Shown here piece by piece: positions 6,413-16,008 of a DNA stretch of 64,000 bases. The stretch is from assembly GCF_001261775.1 (NCBI RefSeq), contig NZ_LN868538.1, positions 868,001 to 932,000 of the forward strand, written 5' to 3'. Source of the stretch: Anaeromassilibacillus senegalensis (lineage in GTDB: Bacteria; Bacillota; Clostridia; Oscillospirales; Acutalibacteraceae). The position numbers and the translations under genes are program-made. How positions within the stretch are numbered: the first letter of the stretch is position 1; each line of letters opens with the position of its first letter. The notes under the pieces were generated by a model. That model was not told the DNA's origin. It searched no databases and saw only the letters and a list, made by a program, of their open reading frames with translations.

Positions 6413-9226
6413 ATGGCATTGATCCCGTGCCCCGAATGCGGCCAACAGATCTCAACCCACGCCGAAAAATGCCCGCACTGCGGTCTGCCGGCCTCCTACT
6501 TCCCACAGGAGCAGGACGGCGCGCCCGCCGCGGAGGGGATCGATTACGCCATGATCTCCGACATGCTCACTTCTTTCGACCGGGACTACTGCTCCGCGTT
6601 TGGCGCGGACAACTATATTTCCGCCCGGCAGAAGGACCGGATGGTGCAGACCTACGCCCCCTATTTCCGCTGTCTCAGGGATAAGCTGATTTATTCCTAT
6701 GTGTGCGGGCAGGCAAAGGCGCTGCGCGTGGACATCAGTCAGCTCCAGTCGTTTTTGCGGCGCTTCCTGCATCTGGACGCCGCCATCACCGCGCACAACG
6801 AGCAATACGTGGAAACCATCCTGCACCGGGAAGCAGCGTACTTCGACAACATTCTGAAGGATATTGACCCGGGGATCCGGCTGGACGACGAACAGCGCCG
6901 CGCCGTCATCACGGACGACGACCACTGCCTGATGGTCGCCGGAGCCGGAGCGGGAAAAACCACCACAATGGCCGCGAAGGTCAAATACCTGGTAGAAAAG
7001 AAGCACGTTCTGCCCGAAGAAATCATCGTCATTTCCTATACCAACAAGGCGATCGGCGAGCTGAAGGAACGCATCAACAAAGGGCTGAATATCCCCGCCA
7101 AAATCTGCACATTCCATGCGTTTGCCTTTGAGATTGTCAAGCGGTTTTCCGCGGCGCCGCCGGAAATCAATTTTTCCTCCTACCAGATCGTGTTTGAGAT
7201 GCTGGAAAAGGCCATCTTTGACAACAAATCCCTGATGCGCAATCTGGTGCTGTTCATGGGCTACTATTTCGACCTGTCCGAGGACGTATTCCAGTTCTCC
7301 TCTTTAAACCAGTACCACCTGATCAAGGCTTCGCAGGACTACGAGACAATGAAAAGCGGCCTGGGGGATTACGTCAAAAAGGTGGAGCATCAGCGCCAGC
7401 GACGCGTAAAGACCCTGACCGGCGAATACCTGCGCTCCATACAGGAGGTGCAGATTGCCAATTTCCTGTATCTGAACGGTCTGGACTACGAATACGAGCG
7501 CCCGTACCCGCTGCCCATACCGGGCGCACGCAAAACCTACACGCCGGATTTCTATATTACGCAGGGGGAGCATACCGCTTACTTGGAGCATTACGGGCTG
7601 ACGGAAAGCGGTTACAGCAACGTTTTCACTCCACAGCAGATCGCCAAATATAAAAAATCGATCCGGGACAAACGGACGCTGCACAAAAAGGGGAAAACCG
7701 AACTGCTGGAAACCTGGTCACTTTACAACGACCGCAGGCCGCTGCTCGACCATCTGCGGGAAACCCTTGTGGCTGCCGGCTTTGTGCTCAAGCCGCGTGA
7801 CCTGGACGAGGTATACCGAAAGATCGTGGAAACCGGCAAGGACAAATACGTGGTGCGCCTGATCCTCTTCCTGATGGAATTCATCGAGCAGTTCAAAACC
7901 TCCGGCTACACGGAAAACGGGTTCCGCCTTCTGCGAGAAAAGACGGACAATCCCCGCACGCTGCTTTTCCTGGACATCGCGGAGCAGGTCTATGCCCACT
8001 ATCAGGAAACTCTGAAGCGGAACAACCAGATCGACTTCGCGGACATGATCAACGATGCACACTTCTATTTACAGGAAATTGAGCGGCAGGGCATTGCCCT
8101 GCCCTACAAATACATCATCATCGATGAATTCCAGGACATCGCGCGCCAACGCTTCAACCTGACCAAGCGCCTTTCGGAGATCACCAAGGCAAAGGTGGTG
8201 GCGGTCGGCGACGACTGGCAGTCCATTTACGCGTTCGCGGGGTCGGACATCACCCTGTTCACACGCTTTTTGGAGCTGATGGGCTCCGGCACCGAATTGA
8301 AGATCACACATACCTACCGCAATTCACAGGAGCTGATCGACATCGCGGGCGGGTTTGTGCAGAAAAACGCCGCGCAGATCCGCAAGCAGCTCATTTCTCC
8401 CAAGCATTTAAAGGACCCCATTGTGATCCACCCGTTTGACGACGCATACAAACCGATGCAGGCGTTGGCCCGCGCCGTGCTCGAAATGATCGGCAAAATC
8501 GTCGCGGAATATGGGGAACAATCCTCCGTTCTGTTGATCGGCCGGTACAATTACGATATGTACAAGCTGTTCCGCACCGGGTTGTTTGAGGAACGTCCCG
8601 GCAACCGGGTATACTGCCCCCAATATCCAAAAGTCCCGCTCTCGTTCATGACGGCGCACAGCGCCAAAGGGCTCGGCTACGACAACGTCATTTTGATCAA
8701 CATGTTTGAGGGGAAGTTCGGTTTCCCCTGCCAGCTGGAAGATGACCCCATTATGAAGCTGGTGACCTACGAGGACCGCAGCGTTCCCTTCGCGGAAGAA
8801 CGCCGCCTGTTCTACGTCGCGCTGACCCGTACCAAAAACCGCGTCTACATCGCCGCGCCCAAGCAGCGCCCCTCCCGCTTTTTGGTTGAGCTGATCCGGG
8901 ACTTCCACCTTCCGCACGCGGCGGACATGAATCTGGAAACCGTCGACCTGTTCCAGCTCCGCTGCCCGGTGTGCGGCTTTCCGCTCAAATACGAGTTCAA
9001 CAAAAATTACGGGCTGAACCTCTGGATGTGTACGAACGACGCGGAAGTCTGCGATTTCATGACCAACGACAAGGAACACCGGCACGATATTTTCCCCTGC
9101 ACCGCCTGCAAAGACGGTTTTATGATTGTCAAGCGCAGCCCCAAAACGGGAAATATCTTTTACGGATGCACCAATTATACCAACACGGACCGGCCCTGCA
9201 CACATATGGAGCCGATCCGCGAATGA
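6413..9226 (+). CDS. UvrD/Rep-family DNA helicase with zinc ribbons and a nuclease-like insertion
   Basis: From ATG 6413 (AAAGGAG upstream) the protein has 937 residues. Order of parts: N-terminal zinc ribbon (CPECGQQ...CPHCGLP, residues about 5-25); superfamily 1 helicase with Walker A GAGAGKT (177-183) and Walker B IIIDEFQD (Asp571); an insertion with TPDFYI and AYLEHYG, resembling the PD-(D/E)xK-type segment of helicase IV proteins; helicase motifs near GDDWQSIYAF, MTAHSAKGLGYDNVI and RRLFYVALTRTKNRVY; and two C-terminal zinc-binding clusters with topoisomerase-like spacing (CPVC, CTAC, CTNY). It probably unwinds DNA during repair. Whether the insert cuts DNA is uncertain, since the expected catalytic lysine is a histidine. 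Confidence 0.85.
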   Translation: MALIPCPECGQQISTHAEKCPHCGLPASYFPQEQDGAPAAEGIDYAMISDMLTSFDRDYCSAFGADNYISARQKDRMVQTYAPYFRCLRDKLIYSYVCGQAKALRVDISQLQSFLRRFLHLDAAITAHNEQYVETILHREAAYFDNILKDIDPGIRLDDEQRRAVITDDDHCLMVAGAGAGKTTTMAAKVKYLVEKKHVLPEEIIVISYTNKAIGELKERINKGLNIPAKICTFHAFAFEIVKRFSAAPPEINFSSYQIVFEMLEKAIFDNKSLMRNLVLFMGYYFDLSEDVFQFSSLNQYHLIKASQDYETMKSGLGDYVKKVEHQRQRRVKTLTGEYLRSIQEVQIANFLYLNGLDYEYERPYPLPIPGARKTYTPDFYITQGEHTAYLEHYGLTESGYSNVFTPQQIAKYKKSIRDKRTLHKKGKTELLETWSLYNDRRPLLDHLRETLVAAGFVLKPRDLDEVYRKIVETGKDKYVVRLILFLMEFIEQFKTSGYTENGFRLLREKTDNPRTLLFLDIAEQVYAHYQETLKRNNQIDFADMINDAHFYLQEIERQGIALPYKYIIIDEFQDIARQRFNLTKRLSEITKAKVVAVGDDWQSIYAFAGSDITLFTRFLELMGSGTELKITHTYRNSQELIDIAGGFVQKNAAQIRKQLISPKHLKDPIVIHPFDDAYKPMQALARAVLEMIGKIVAEYGEQSSVLLIGRYNYDMYKLFRTGLFEERPGNRVYCPQYPKVPLSFMTAHSAKGLGYDNVILINMFEGKFGFPCQLEDDPIMKLVTYEDRSVPFAEERRLFYVALTRTKNRVYIAAPKQRPSRFLVELIRDFHLPHAADMNLETVDLFQLRCPVCGFPLKYEFNKNYGLNLWMCTNDAEVCDFMTNDKEHRHDIFPCTACKDGFMIVKRSPKTGNIFYGCTNYTNTDRPCTHMEPIRE

Positions 9227-9264
9227 CAAGCCTGCATCCCCACAATCCATTCCCGCATAATAAA

Positions 9265-9318
9265 GATCCCGGCTAAACAGAGGCAGGCAAGCCGCCGCCC
9301 TGTTGGCCGGGATTTCTA
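9265..9318 (+). terminator. Terminator after the helicase gene
   Basis: ATCCCGGC and GCCGGGAT form the base of a long stem-loop followed by TTTCTATTT. Confidence 0.6.
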
Positions 9319-9424
9319 TTTCCTCCACGCTTTGGTCAATAGCGCCCTGTGTCTCCGCCAGATCTATTTGGAATTTGGCGATTTGCACCAGTATTGTTCT
9401 AATTTAATAACTACTTGGTGAAAT

Positions 9425-9454
9425 TTGACAAAACCTTGCATCGGCGCATATCTA
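9425..9454 (+). promoter_or_regulatory. Promoter of the secreted cysteine protease gene
   Basis: TTGACA (9425-9430), an 18-base spacer and TATCTA (9449-9454) lie about 60 bases upstream of the start codon. Confidence 0.5.
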
Positions 9455-9515
9455 GGTACAGGAAGAACAGGCCGTTTTATCACGCGCCTTGCAACACCGA
9501 AGGAGTGGAAATCAA

Positions 9516-11936
9516 TTGAAAATCAATGGAATACGGGGCGGTAAAGCGCTGTCCCTGCTGGTGACGCTGTCCCTGCTGGTTTGTACCTTTGGGAGCACCG
9601 GCGTCTCTGCCAGCGGACAGCCTGTAAAAGAAGCTTTGGCGGCAAACCTCGCTATGAGTGAAATCAATCCCGCGGCGATGGAATCTTCCGTCCAAACCGG
9701 GGACAAACCGGCGGACCACGGCGGGTCATTGGGTTACGTGCATCCCTATATCGATCCGTCCTACCTGCAGGAGGGAACCTTCTCAGAAACGCTCGCGCAC
9801 GCGGAAGCCGGATTCCCCGGCGCTTTCAGCGTTCTGGATCACGGAACGGTAACCGGCATAGTACGCAACCAGACCAACTGGGGAACCTGCTGGGCTTTTG
9901 CCGCGGTGGGCGCGGCGGAGTCCTCCCTCTATCCGAACGATCAAACGATGCTTTCCCCGCGTCATTTAGCCTATTTTACCTATCACGGCGCGGCGAATCC
10001 GGCCCTGCCGGAGGACGGGACAGGCGGCGATACCTTCCATCCCTATGCCTTCAACGCCAGCGAAACAGCAAGCTGGTGGCATCCATGGTACGAATACGGT
10101 GGGAATTCCTTTATGGCCAACGCCACTTTGTCCCGCATTGGGTTTCAGACCGATGCAGCCGTTCCCTATCCGGAACGCTACGACTTTTTTGACCCTTCCA
10201 GGCTGGATTCCTATGGAACCCCGGCGCTGAAAAACGAATATCTGGAGGAATATGGCGACGTTGCAGAGGGGAATCATTTTACAGCGCCCTACCGGCTGGT
10301 GGACAGCAACTACCTGCCGACGAAGGACCGCAATGGAAACTGGAATAGCGATGCAGTCAAAAAAGCGCTGATGGATGGATACAGCGTATCCGTTTCTTAC
10401 GCATCCGGCTCCTATAACGACTATCCGCTCAGTGACGGCTCCGTAATCATCGCCCAGCAATACAACGGGCCGAACCGGGTAAACATCAACCACGCGGTGC
10501 AGATTGTAGGCTGGAACGATCAGATTCCCAAGGAGGCATTCCGCACCACGTCCGGCAAACTGCCAACAGGCGACGGCGGCTGGCTGATCCGGAACAGCTG
10601 GGGCGAAAATTGGGGTATGAATGGGTGCTTCTACCTCTCCTATGAGGACAGCTCCTTATCCGAAACCTGTCAATTCATCGCTTCCGCCGACCAGCCGTAT
10701 GACCACAATTATCAATACGACGGCACCGGCTGGAGCACCACGGTAGGCGCAACAGGCAATCCGGCCAAGCCGGTCTACATGTCCAACGTTTTTACCGCTG
10801 CCGGCGATGAAACCATTCAAGCCACGGCGTTTTACACCACCGCGCACAATGCAGTCTATTCCATTCAGGTTTACACGGATCTGCAATTTGCAGGCGACCC
10901 GACCAGCGGTGTTCCGGCCTTTTCTGAAGAACAGAAGGGGATGCAGCCTTATGCGGGCTACCATACCGTCCGTCTGGAACTTCCGGTCAACGTGGAAAAG
11001 GGGAAAAAATTCGCAATTGTCGTTCAAATTCAGAACCCCGATGCAGACAACCGGGCCCGGTACGCCGCAGCAATCTACCCCGTCGCGTGCGAGCTGGACG
11101 GCTACTGCGACGGGGTGCGCAGCGAAGCTTCCATTCGTTCCGGCGAAAGCTTCATCCGCTTTCATGGCGGCGAATGGCTGGACCTTGCCGATTACGGCGA
11201 CCTGCAGCAGGGCGTGTCCGGCAAGAGCAGTGTTACACCCGCCAACATCTGTTTGAAGGCATTTACCGTGGACGGCCACGAAAGCAACCTTCCGCTGCAA
11301 AAGGCGGTCAACGACGCCAAAAAAATGATGGAACTGCCAAAATACTACAACGCATCCACCAGGGATGCGTTCGACCGCGCACTGGCAAACGCGGAACGCC
11401 TGTTGAAACAGCCCTCCGCCACTGCTGAGGAAATCACCGGGGCGGCAAACGCCTTGCAAACCGCAGCGAAAGCCTTAAACGGCCAGCCCACAAACCTGAC
11501 CGCTCTGCGGGATTCCATCGCCGCTGCCGAAGCCGCAAAAAGCACCGCGGCCTATCTCTACGGCGGTACGGGGCAAAAAGCCGCCCTGGACGCCGCATTG
11601 CAGGCGGCCCAACAGGTGCTCCATAAAACCGCGCCGACACAGAAGGAAACTGACTGCGCAAAAACAGCTCTGGATGCGGCAATTGCGGCTTTAAACGGCG
11701 CAAAACCCGTCCGTACCGCCGCGTTGGAAACTTCCATCGCCGCCGCAGAGGCCGTCAAAAAGACAGACGCATATCGCTGTGACTGCGACGTAAAACGGGC
11801 GGCGCTGGACCATGCGCTGGAAAACGCCAAACAAATTCTGCACAAGGTCAACCATACACAGGCGGAGGTCGACCACGTAAAAAACGCCCTGGACCTCGCA
11901 TGCATGGTGCTCGACGGCCAAAAACAGGGCCTTTAA
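9516..11936 (+). CDS. Secreted papain-like (C1A) cysteine protease with FIVAR repeats
   Basis: The TTG at 9516 follows GGAG at about ten bases; an in-frame TTG nine codons earlier has no ribosome binding site. The 806-residue protein begins with a signal peptide (hydrophobic to about residue 33, ending near GVSAS). The papain-like catalytic residues are present: Cys125 in NWGTCWAF, His326 in NHAVQIVGW and Asn360 in RNSWGENWG. A beta-rich region resembling the lectin-like domain of such proteases follows (about 390-580), then about three FIVAR-type three-helix repeats (from about 590; NAL and ALNG motifs). There is no LPXTG or membrane anchor, so it is likely released or held by sugar binding. 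The substrate is unknown; host-surface or extracellular proteins are plausible. Confidence 0.88.
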   Translation: MKINGIRGGKALSLLVTLSLLVCTFGSTGVSASGQPVKEALAANLAMSEINPAAMESSVQTGDKPADHGGSLGYVHPYIDPSYLQEGTFSETLAHAEAGFPGAFSVLDHGTVTGIVRNQTNWGTCWAFAAVGAAESSLYPNDQTMLSPRHLAYFTYHGAANPALPEDGTGGDTFHPYAFNASETASWWHPWYEYGGNSFMANATLSRIGFQTDAAVPYPERYDFFDPSRLDSYGTPALKNEYLEEYGDVAEGNHFTAPYRLVDSNYLPTKDRNGNWNSDAVKKALMDGYSVSVSYASGSYNDYPLSDGSVIIAQQYNGPNRVNINHAVQIVGWNDQIPKEAFRTTSGKLPTGDGGWLIRNSWGENWGMNGCFYLSYEDSSLSETCQFIASADQPYDHNYQYDGTGWSTTVGATGNPAKPVYMSNVFTAAGDETIQATAFYTTAHNAVYSIQVYTDLQFAGDPTSGVPAFSEEQKGMQPYAGYHTVRLELPVNVEKGKKFAIVVQIQNPDADNRARYAAAIYPVACELDGYCDGVRSEASIRSGESFIRFHGGEWLDLADYGDLQQGVSGKSSVTPANICLKAFTVDGHESNLPLQKAVNDAKKMMELPKYYNASTRDAFDRALANAERLLKQPSATAEEITGAANALQTAAKALNGQPTNLTALRDSIAAAEAAKSTAAYLYGGTGQKAALDAALQAAQQVLHKTAPTQKETDCAKTALDAAIAALNGAKPVRTAALETSIAAAEAVKKTDAYRCDCDVKRAALDHALENAKQILHKVNHTQAEVDHVKNALDLACMVLDGQKQGL

Positions 11937-11977
11937 ACCATTGGACCACATGGGATTCCTGCCCCCACATCGCATAA

Positions 11978-12018
11978 AACCCGGACCGCTGATCCGCGGT
12001 CCGGGTTCCATTTTTATC
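11978..12018. terminator. Bidirectional terminator between convergent genes
   Basis: AACCCGGACCGC pairs with GCGGTCCGGGTT, followed by CCATTTTT on the plus strand. It separates the protease gene from the PII-like gene. Confidence 0.85.
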
Positions 12019-12050
12019 ATTTTGCCACCTATCCAACTTGTCCACGCGCT

Positions 12051-12731
12051 TTATTCATCCGTCAGGCTGCGCAGACCCACCACATGGTTGACCGGCAGGG
12101 AGAAAGCCGCCGCCACGCGCTCTTTTTTGGAACCGGTCTGCTCCATGATGGCACGCATGATGTTCTTTTCATCCTTCTGCTTTGCAACAATGTAGATCAG
12201 TTCCTGTTCCGAAGCGATGGACACGCCGAAAAACGTTGTGGCACTTTTTTCTCCAACCCCTTTGGCGTGCACAATGGTGCCGCCGCCCGCGTTGGCGCTG
12301 CGCGCCGCGTCCATCACCTCTTCGGTGTGACCCTTTTGTACGATGACCACCACCAGGGAAAAGCGGGTTTCTTCCATTTCCGTCACCTCATCTTGTTCTG
12401 TATTTTGTCCATGGGTCAAATATTGCAGGCTGCCGGCATTCGCCGCGCTCCGCAACGGGATGGTAAATGCAATCCCATTGCCCGGCACATCGATCTGCAT
12501 GGTGCGCATCAGCCCCCGCAGCATTTTTGCCGCCAGCGTCCCGGAAACCACGGAAGAAAGCATCACCTTTTCTGTCTTTTCGATCCCCAAACGGTCCAGG
12601 GTTTTCTGTTGTGCGGTTCCCTCACACAGGACGGCTGTCATCGTATGGATCCCGTTGTCATAAAAAAATTGCTGAAAGGCTTCTCCGTATTCCCGTTTGG
12701 CCACCGTAACCAAATAGTACATATTGCTCAT
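12051..12731 (-). CDS. PII-like signalling protein with two PII-like domains
   Basis: The 226-residue protein contains two ferredoxin-like halves (about 1-110 and 118-222). The second has the typical PII pattern RFSLVVVIVQKGHTEEVMDAA, GGGTIVHAKGVG and LIYIVAKQKDEKNIM. PII proteins form trimers that sense nucleotides and control transporters or enzymes. It lies 12 bases after the DUF1538 membrane gene, so the pair is one operon; I infer that this protein regulates that membrane protein. Neighbouring glnA, on the same strand but upstream, is consistent with a link to nitrogen but is not proof. The T-loop uridylylation Tyr of classical GlnB is not evident. Confidence 0.8.
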   Translation of the reverse strand: MSNMYYLVTVAKREYGEAFQQFFYDNGIHTMTAVLCEGTAQQKTLDRLGIEKTEKVMLSSVVSGTLAAKMLRGLMRTMQIDVPGNGIAFTIPLRSAANAGSLQYLTHGQNTEQDEVTEMEETRFSLVVVIVQKGHTEEVMDAARSANAGGGTIVHAKGVGEKSATTFFGVSIASEQELIYIVAKQKDEKNIMRAIMEQTGSKKERVAAAFSLPVNHVVGLRSLTDE

Positions 12732-12743
12732 GATGTCTCCTCT

Positions 12744-14288
12744 TTAAAACGTGATGACGTCGTCCTCTTCCGGGAGGGCGGGGGCGTCTTCCGTCGTTTC
12801 CGTGTCTTCTGACTTGTATTTATAATATACGCCCAGCACCTGAATGGTAATCAGCGGCATCATGGCCACCATCGCCACCACGCCAAACGCGTCCACCACC
12901 ACATTGCCGCCCACGCCGCTGCAGGTTCCCATCGCCAGCGGCAAAAGGAACGTCGCCGTCATGGGGCCGGAGGCCACGCCGCCGGAATCAAACGCGATGG
13001 CGGTAAACAGCGCGGGGGAGAAAAACGTAAGAACACCGGCAATCAGATAGCCGGGGATCAGCAGGTACAGGATCGGCAGACCGGTGACAATCCGCAGCAT
13101 GGCAAGCCCCACCGAAATAGAAACACCGATGGAGAGGCTGGTGGACAGAGCCTTTTTGGGAATCGCGCCGGCGGTGATGGTAACTACCTGCCGGTTCAGA
13201 ACATGGACAGCCGGCTCCGCGGCTACGATGAAATATCCGATGACCATCCCGATCGGCACAATGATCCAGTTGTGTTCCATACTGCCGATGAGCTGCCCGA
13301 TATAGTTGCCCACGGGCATGAAACCGACGTTGACGCCGGTGAGAAACAGCACCAGACCGACATATGTATAGACAAGGCCGACACATATTTTAATCAGCTC
13401 CCCTTTTTTCAGATGGAGCTTTGTTATTTGGAACAGGACAAAAAACGCCAGAATGGGGCAAAGGGCGATCGCGACTTCCTCAATATACTTGGGCAGGGAG
13501 GATAAGAACAGCTGAGAAAGTTCTTTGGAATCGGCAATTTCCGGAATTGTCACGGGGATATACTCTCCTGTACCGGCGCTGTACAGGATTCCCAGTACCA
13601 GCACGGCGATGATCGGGCCGACGGAGCACAGGGCGACCAGGCCGAAGCTGTCGTTTTCCGCATCGCTGTCGCTTCGGATAGCCGCGACGCCGACGCCCAG
13701 CGCCATGATGAACGGGACCGTCATGGGGCCGGTGGTGACCCCGCCGGAGTCAAACGCCACAGAAAGAAACTCCCTTGGAACAAACTGGGCCAATAGAAAA
13801 ACGAACGCATAGACTCCGATCAGCAGATAGGACAGTTTGATGCGGAACAGCATGCGCAGCATGGCGACCACAAGGAAAACGCCGACGCCAACCGCAACCG
13901 CAAGAATCAAAGTCATATTCGGGATGCCGGGCACCTGCTCGGCCAGAACCTGCAGGTCCGGCTCAGACATGGTGATGAAGATTCCCACCAACAGGCTCAC
14001 CAGCACGATCAGCCATACGCTGCGGGACTTGGTGACGGCGGAACCGACATGGGTGCCGATGGGTGTCATCGCCATATCGGTCCCCAGTGTAAAAAAGCCC
14101 ATGCCCAGGATCAGCAGCAGCGCCCCCAGGACAAAGCCCATCAACAGGCCGTTCGGCACCGGGGAAATGGTAAAGCAAAGCAAAAAAACGATGCCCGTCA
14201 CCGGCAGTACCGACGACAGGGATTCTTTCAGCTTTTCTGAGAGAATGGTCCGGTTTTGTTTCAATAATGGAAGTTTTGTTCTGCTCAC
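12744..14288 (-). CDS. DUF1538 family multi-pass membrane protein
   Basis: The 514-residue protein is strongly hydrophobic with about 12-14 membrane segments. It is an internal duplication: AFDSGGVTTGPMTVPF in the first half (about residue 175) and AFDSGGVASGPMTATF in the second (about 425), each followed by a small-residue-rich helix. Repeated halves of this kind are typical of transporters with inverted or parallel repeats, so a transport role is likely, but the substrate of DUF1538 proteins is not established. The start is GTG (14288) after AAGAGGTG. It is followed by the PII-like gene. The C-terminus is acidic (EDTETTEDAPALPEEDD). Confidence 0.82.
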   Translation of the reverse strand: MSRTKLPLLKQNRTILSEKLKESLSSVLPVTGIVFLLCFTISPVPNGLLMGFVLGALLLILGMGFFTLGTDMAMTPIGTHVGSAVTKSRSVWLIVLVSLLVGIFITMSEPDLQVLAEQVPGIPNMTLILAVAVGVGVFLVVAMLRMLFRIKLSYLLIGVYAFVFLLAQFVPREFLSVAFDSGGVTTGPMTVPFIMALGVGVAAIRSDSDAENDSFGLVALCSVGPIIAVLVLGILYSAGTGEYIPVTIPEIADSKELSQLFLSSLPKYIEEVAIALCPILAFFVLFQITKLHLKKGELIKICVGLVYTYVGLVLFLTGVNVGFMPVGNYIGQLIGSMEHNWIIVPIGMVIGYFIVAAEPAVHVLNRQVVTITAGAIPKKALSTSLSIGVSISVGLAMLRIVTGLPILYLLIPGYLIAGVLTFFSPALFTAIAFDSGGVASGPMTATFLLPLAMGTCSGVGGNVVVDAFGVVAMVAMMPLITIQVLGVYYKYKSEDTETTEDAPALPEEDDVITF

Positions 14289-14481
14289 ATAACACCTCTT
14301 TTTATCTCTTGTTACAGGACGGACAATCTATATAAAACCAATTTTGATTTCTCTATTATTTTATTGGATATGAAATTATAACATACGCGGCTGGAGAAAA
14401 GAAAGGGTTTCTACAAATTATATTGGCGCAATCCATCTTTGTGTATCTTATCGCATGTATTGCAGCGTCTGAAAAGTGAAA

Positions 14482-14512
14482 AGACCGCTGACAAAAATCA
14501 GCGGTCTATTTT
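14482..14512 (-). terminator. Terminator of glnA
   Basis: AGACCGCTG pairs with CAGCGGTCT with an A/T-rich loop; on the minus strand it is followed by TTTTC. The remaining 14289-14568 interval shows no gene. Confidence 0.75.
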
Positions 14513-14568
14513 GACTCTGTCTGTACTGAATGGAACCCGGGTCTGCCCGAATTCCAAGCACCGTACCA

Positions 14569-15993
14569 TCAAATATTATAATACTTTTCAAACTCCGCGG
14601 GATGTGGGATGGAAGCAATCTGGCGGCACTCTTCACGCTTGGATTTTATAAAATTTTGGAGAAGCGCCTCTGGGAACACACCGCCCGCCGTCAGATAGTC
14701 GTGGTCTGCCTCCAAAGCGTCAAGTGCCGCATCAAGAGAGACCGGGAGGCTTTTCAGCTTTGCTTTTTCTTCATCAGAAAGTGTATACAAGTTGACGTCA
14801 TAGGGGCCCCAGCCGTTTGCATGCGGATCAATTTTGTTTTTGACGCCATCCAGGCCCGCCATCAAAATCGCAGCATAACAGAAGTAGGGGTTGCAGGTTG
14901 CGTCGGGATTGCGCAGCTCAAAGCGGCGCTTGTCAGGGCTCTTCGCATAGGCGGGAATCCGAATGACCGCACTGCGGTTGGAAGTCGCGTAGCCCACAGT
15001 GACAGGCGCCTCAAAGCCGGGCACCAATCGCTTAAAAGAGTTCGTGCTGGGATTGGTGAGCGCGCACAGAGAATGGATGTGCTTCAGCAGCCCGCCCATA
15101 AAATAGTGGGCCGTCTCGCTCAGGTGCGCGTAGCCATTATCGTCCGAGAACACTGGCCGCCCGTCTTTCAGCAGCAGCATGTGGACATGCATCCCGCTGC
15201 CCGCCTCTCCGTAGATCGGCTTGGGCATAAACGTAGCCGTTTTTCCATATTTCAAGGCGGTATTATGGACAATATATTTGATCATCATCGTTGCGTCGGC
15301 CATCTTGGACATCTGTCCCAACTGGGGTTCAATCTCAAACTGGCCCGAGGCCGCAACCTCCGGATGATGATAATTGATGTCAATGCCGGCCTCTTTCATC
15401 AGCAGACACATCTCACTGCGGCACTCATAGGACTGGTCAAAGGGCTTGGCAATATGATACGCCTTCTGTTTGGGAATCACGCAGCCCCTCCCTTCCACCG
15501 CGCTGTTCCAGTAGGACTGCCTAGCATCCACGGTAACGCCGACGCTGTTGGGCTGCACCTCCCAGCCCACCTGGTCAAACAGATAGAATTCAAATTCGGG
15601 GAGGATCAGCATGGTATCGGCAATGCCGCTGTCTTTCATATACTGCTCGGCAGCCAGAACGATATTGCGCGGATACTGGGCCAGCGGACGGTTTTCCGGA
15701 TTATCAATGACCATGGCGTTGCCGGTCATGGAGAGCGTGGGAATTTCGCAGAAGGGATCGACGACAGCTGTATCCAGGTCGGGGATGAAAACCATATCGC
15801 TCTTCTCGACCACGGCGTAACCGTAATTGGAAGCGTCAAATCCGATGCCGTACTGCATGGTATCGGCAGACAAGTTTTCCGCCGGTATGGTCACGTGTCG
15901 ATATTGCCCGTTGATGTCGACCATTTTAAAGTCAACCATTTGAATGTTTTTTTCTTGAATGAGGGAAATTATTTCCTGAATACCCTTTGCCAT
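14569..15993 (-). CDS. glnA: Glutamine synthetase, type I
   Basis: From ATG 15993 (AAGAGGAG upstream) the protein has 474 residues, the usual size of a GSI enzyme. It condenses glutamate and ammonia with ATP. Family motifs are clear: MVDINGQYRHVTIP in the N-terminal beta-grasp domain, LPEFEFYLFD with the metal-binding glutamates, GSGMHVHM, and NRSAVIRIP with the following FELRNPDATCNPY. The C-terminal region lacks the adenylylation-type Tyr loop seen in enterobacteria (not examined rigorously), and the enzyme fits the GSI-alpha group of Gram-positives. It is monocistronic, with a strong promoter inside a perfect 11-base inverted repeat. Confidence 0.95.
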   Translation of the reverse strand: MAKGIQEIISLIQEKNIQMVDFKMVDINGQYRHVTIPAENLSADTMQYGIGFDASNYGYAVVEKSDMVFIPDLDTAVVDPFCEIPTLSMTGNAMVIDNPENRPLAQYPRNIVLAAEQYMKDSGIADTMLILPEFEFYLFDQVGWEVQPNSVGVTVDARQSYWNSAVEGRGCVIPKQKAYHIAKPFDQSYECRSEMCLLMKEAGIDINYHHPEVAASGQFEIEPQLGQMSKMADATMMIKYIVHNTALKYGKTATFMPKPIYGEAGSGMHVHMLLLKDGRPVFSDDNGYAHLSETAHYFMGGLLKHIHSLCALTNPSTNSFKRLVPGFEAPVTVGYATSNRSAVIRIPAYAKSPDKRRFELRNPDATCNPYFCYAAILMAGLDGVKNKIDPHANGWGPYDVNLYTLSDEEKAKLKSLPVSLDAALDALEADHDYLTAGGVFPEALLQNFIKSKREECRQIASIPHPAEFEKYYNI

Positions 15994-16008
15994 GAGATCA
16001 CTCCTCTT

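Noticed and set aside
8408..9388. 326-codon minus-strand frame opposite the helicase
   Set aside because: Shadow of the helicase C-terminal part, with no start signal.
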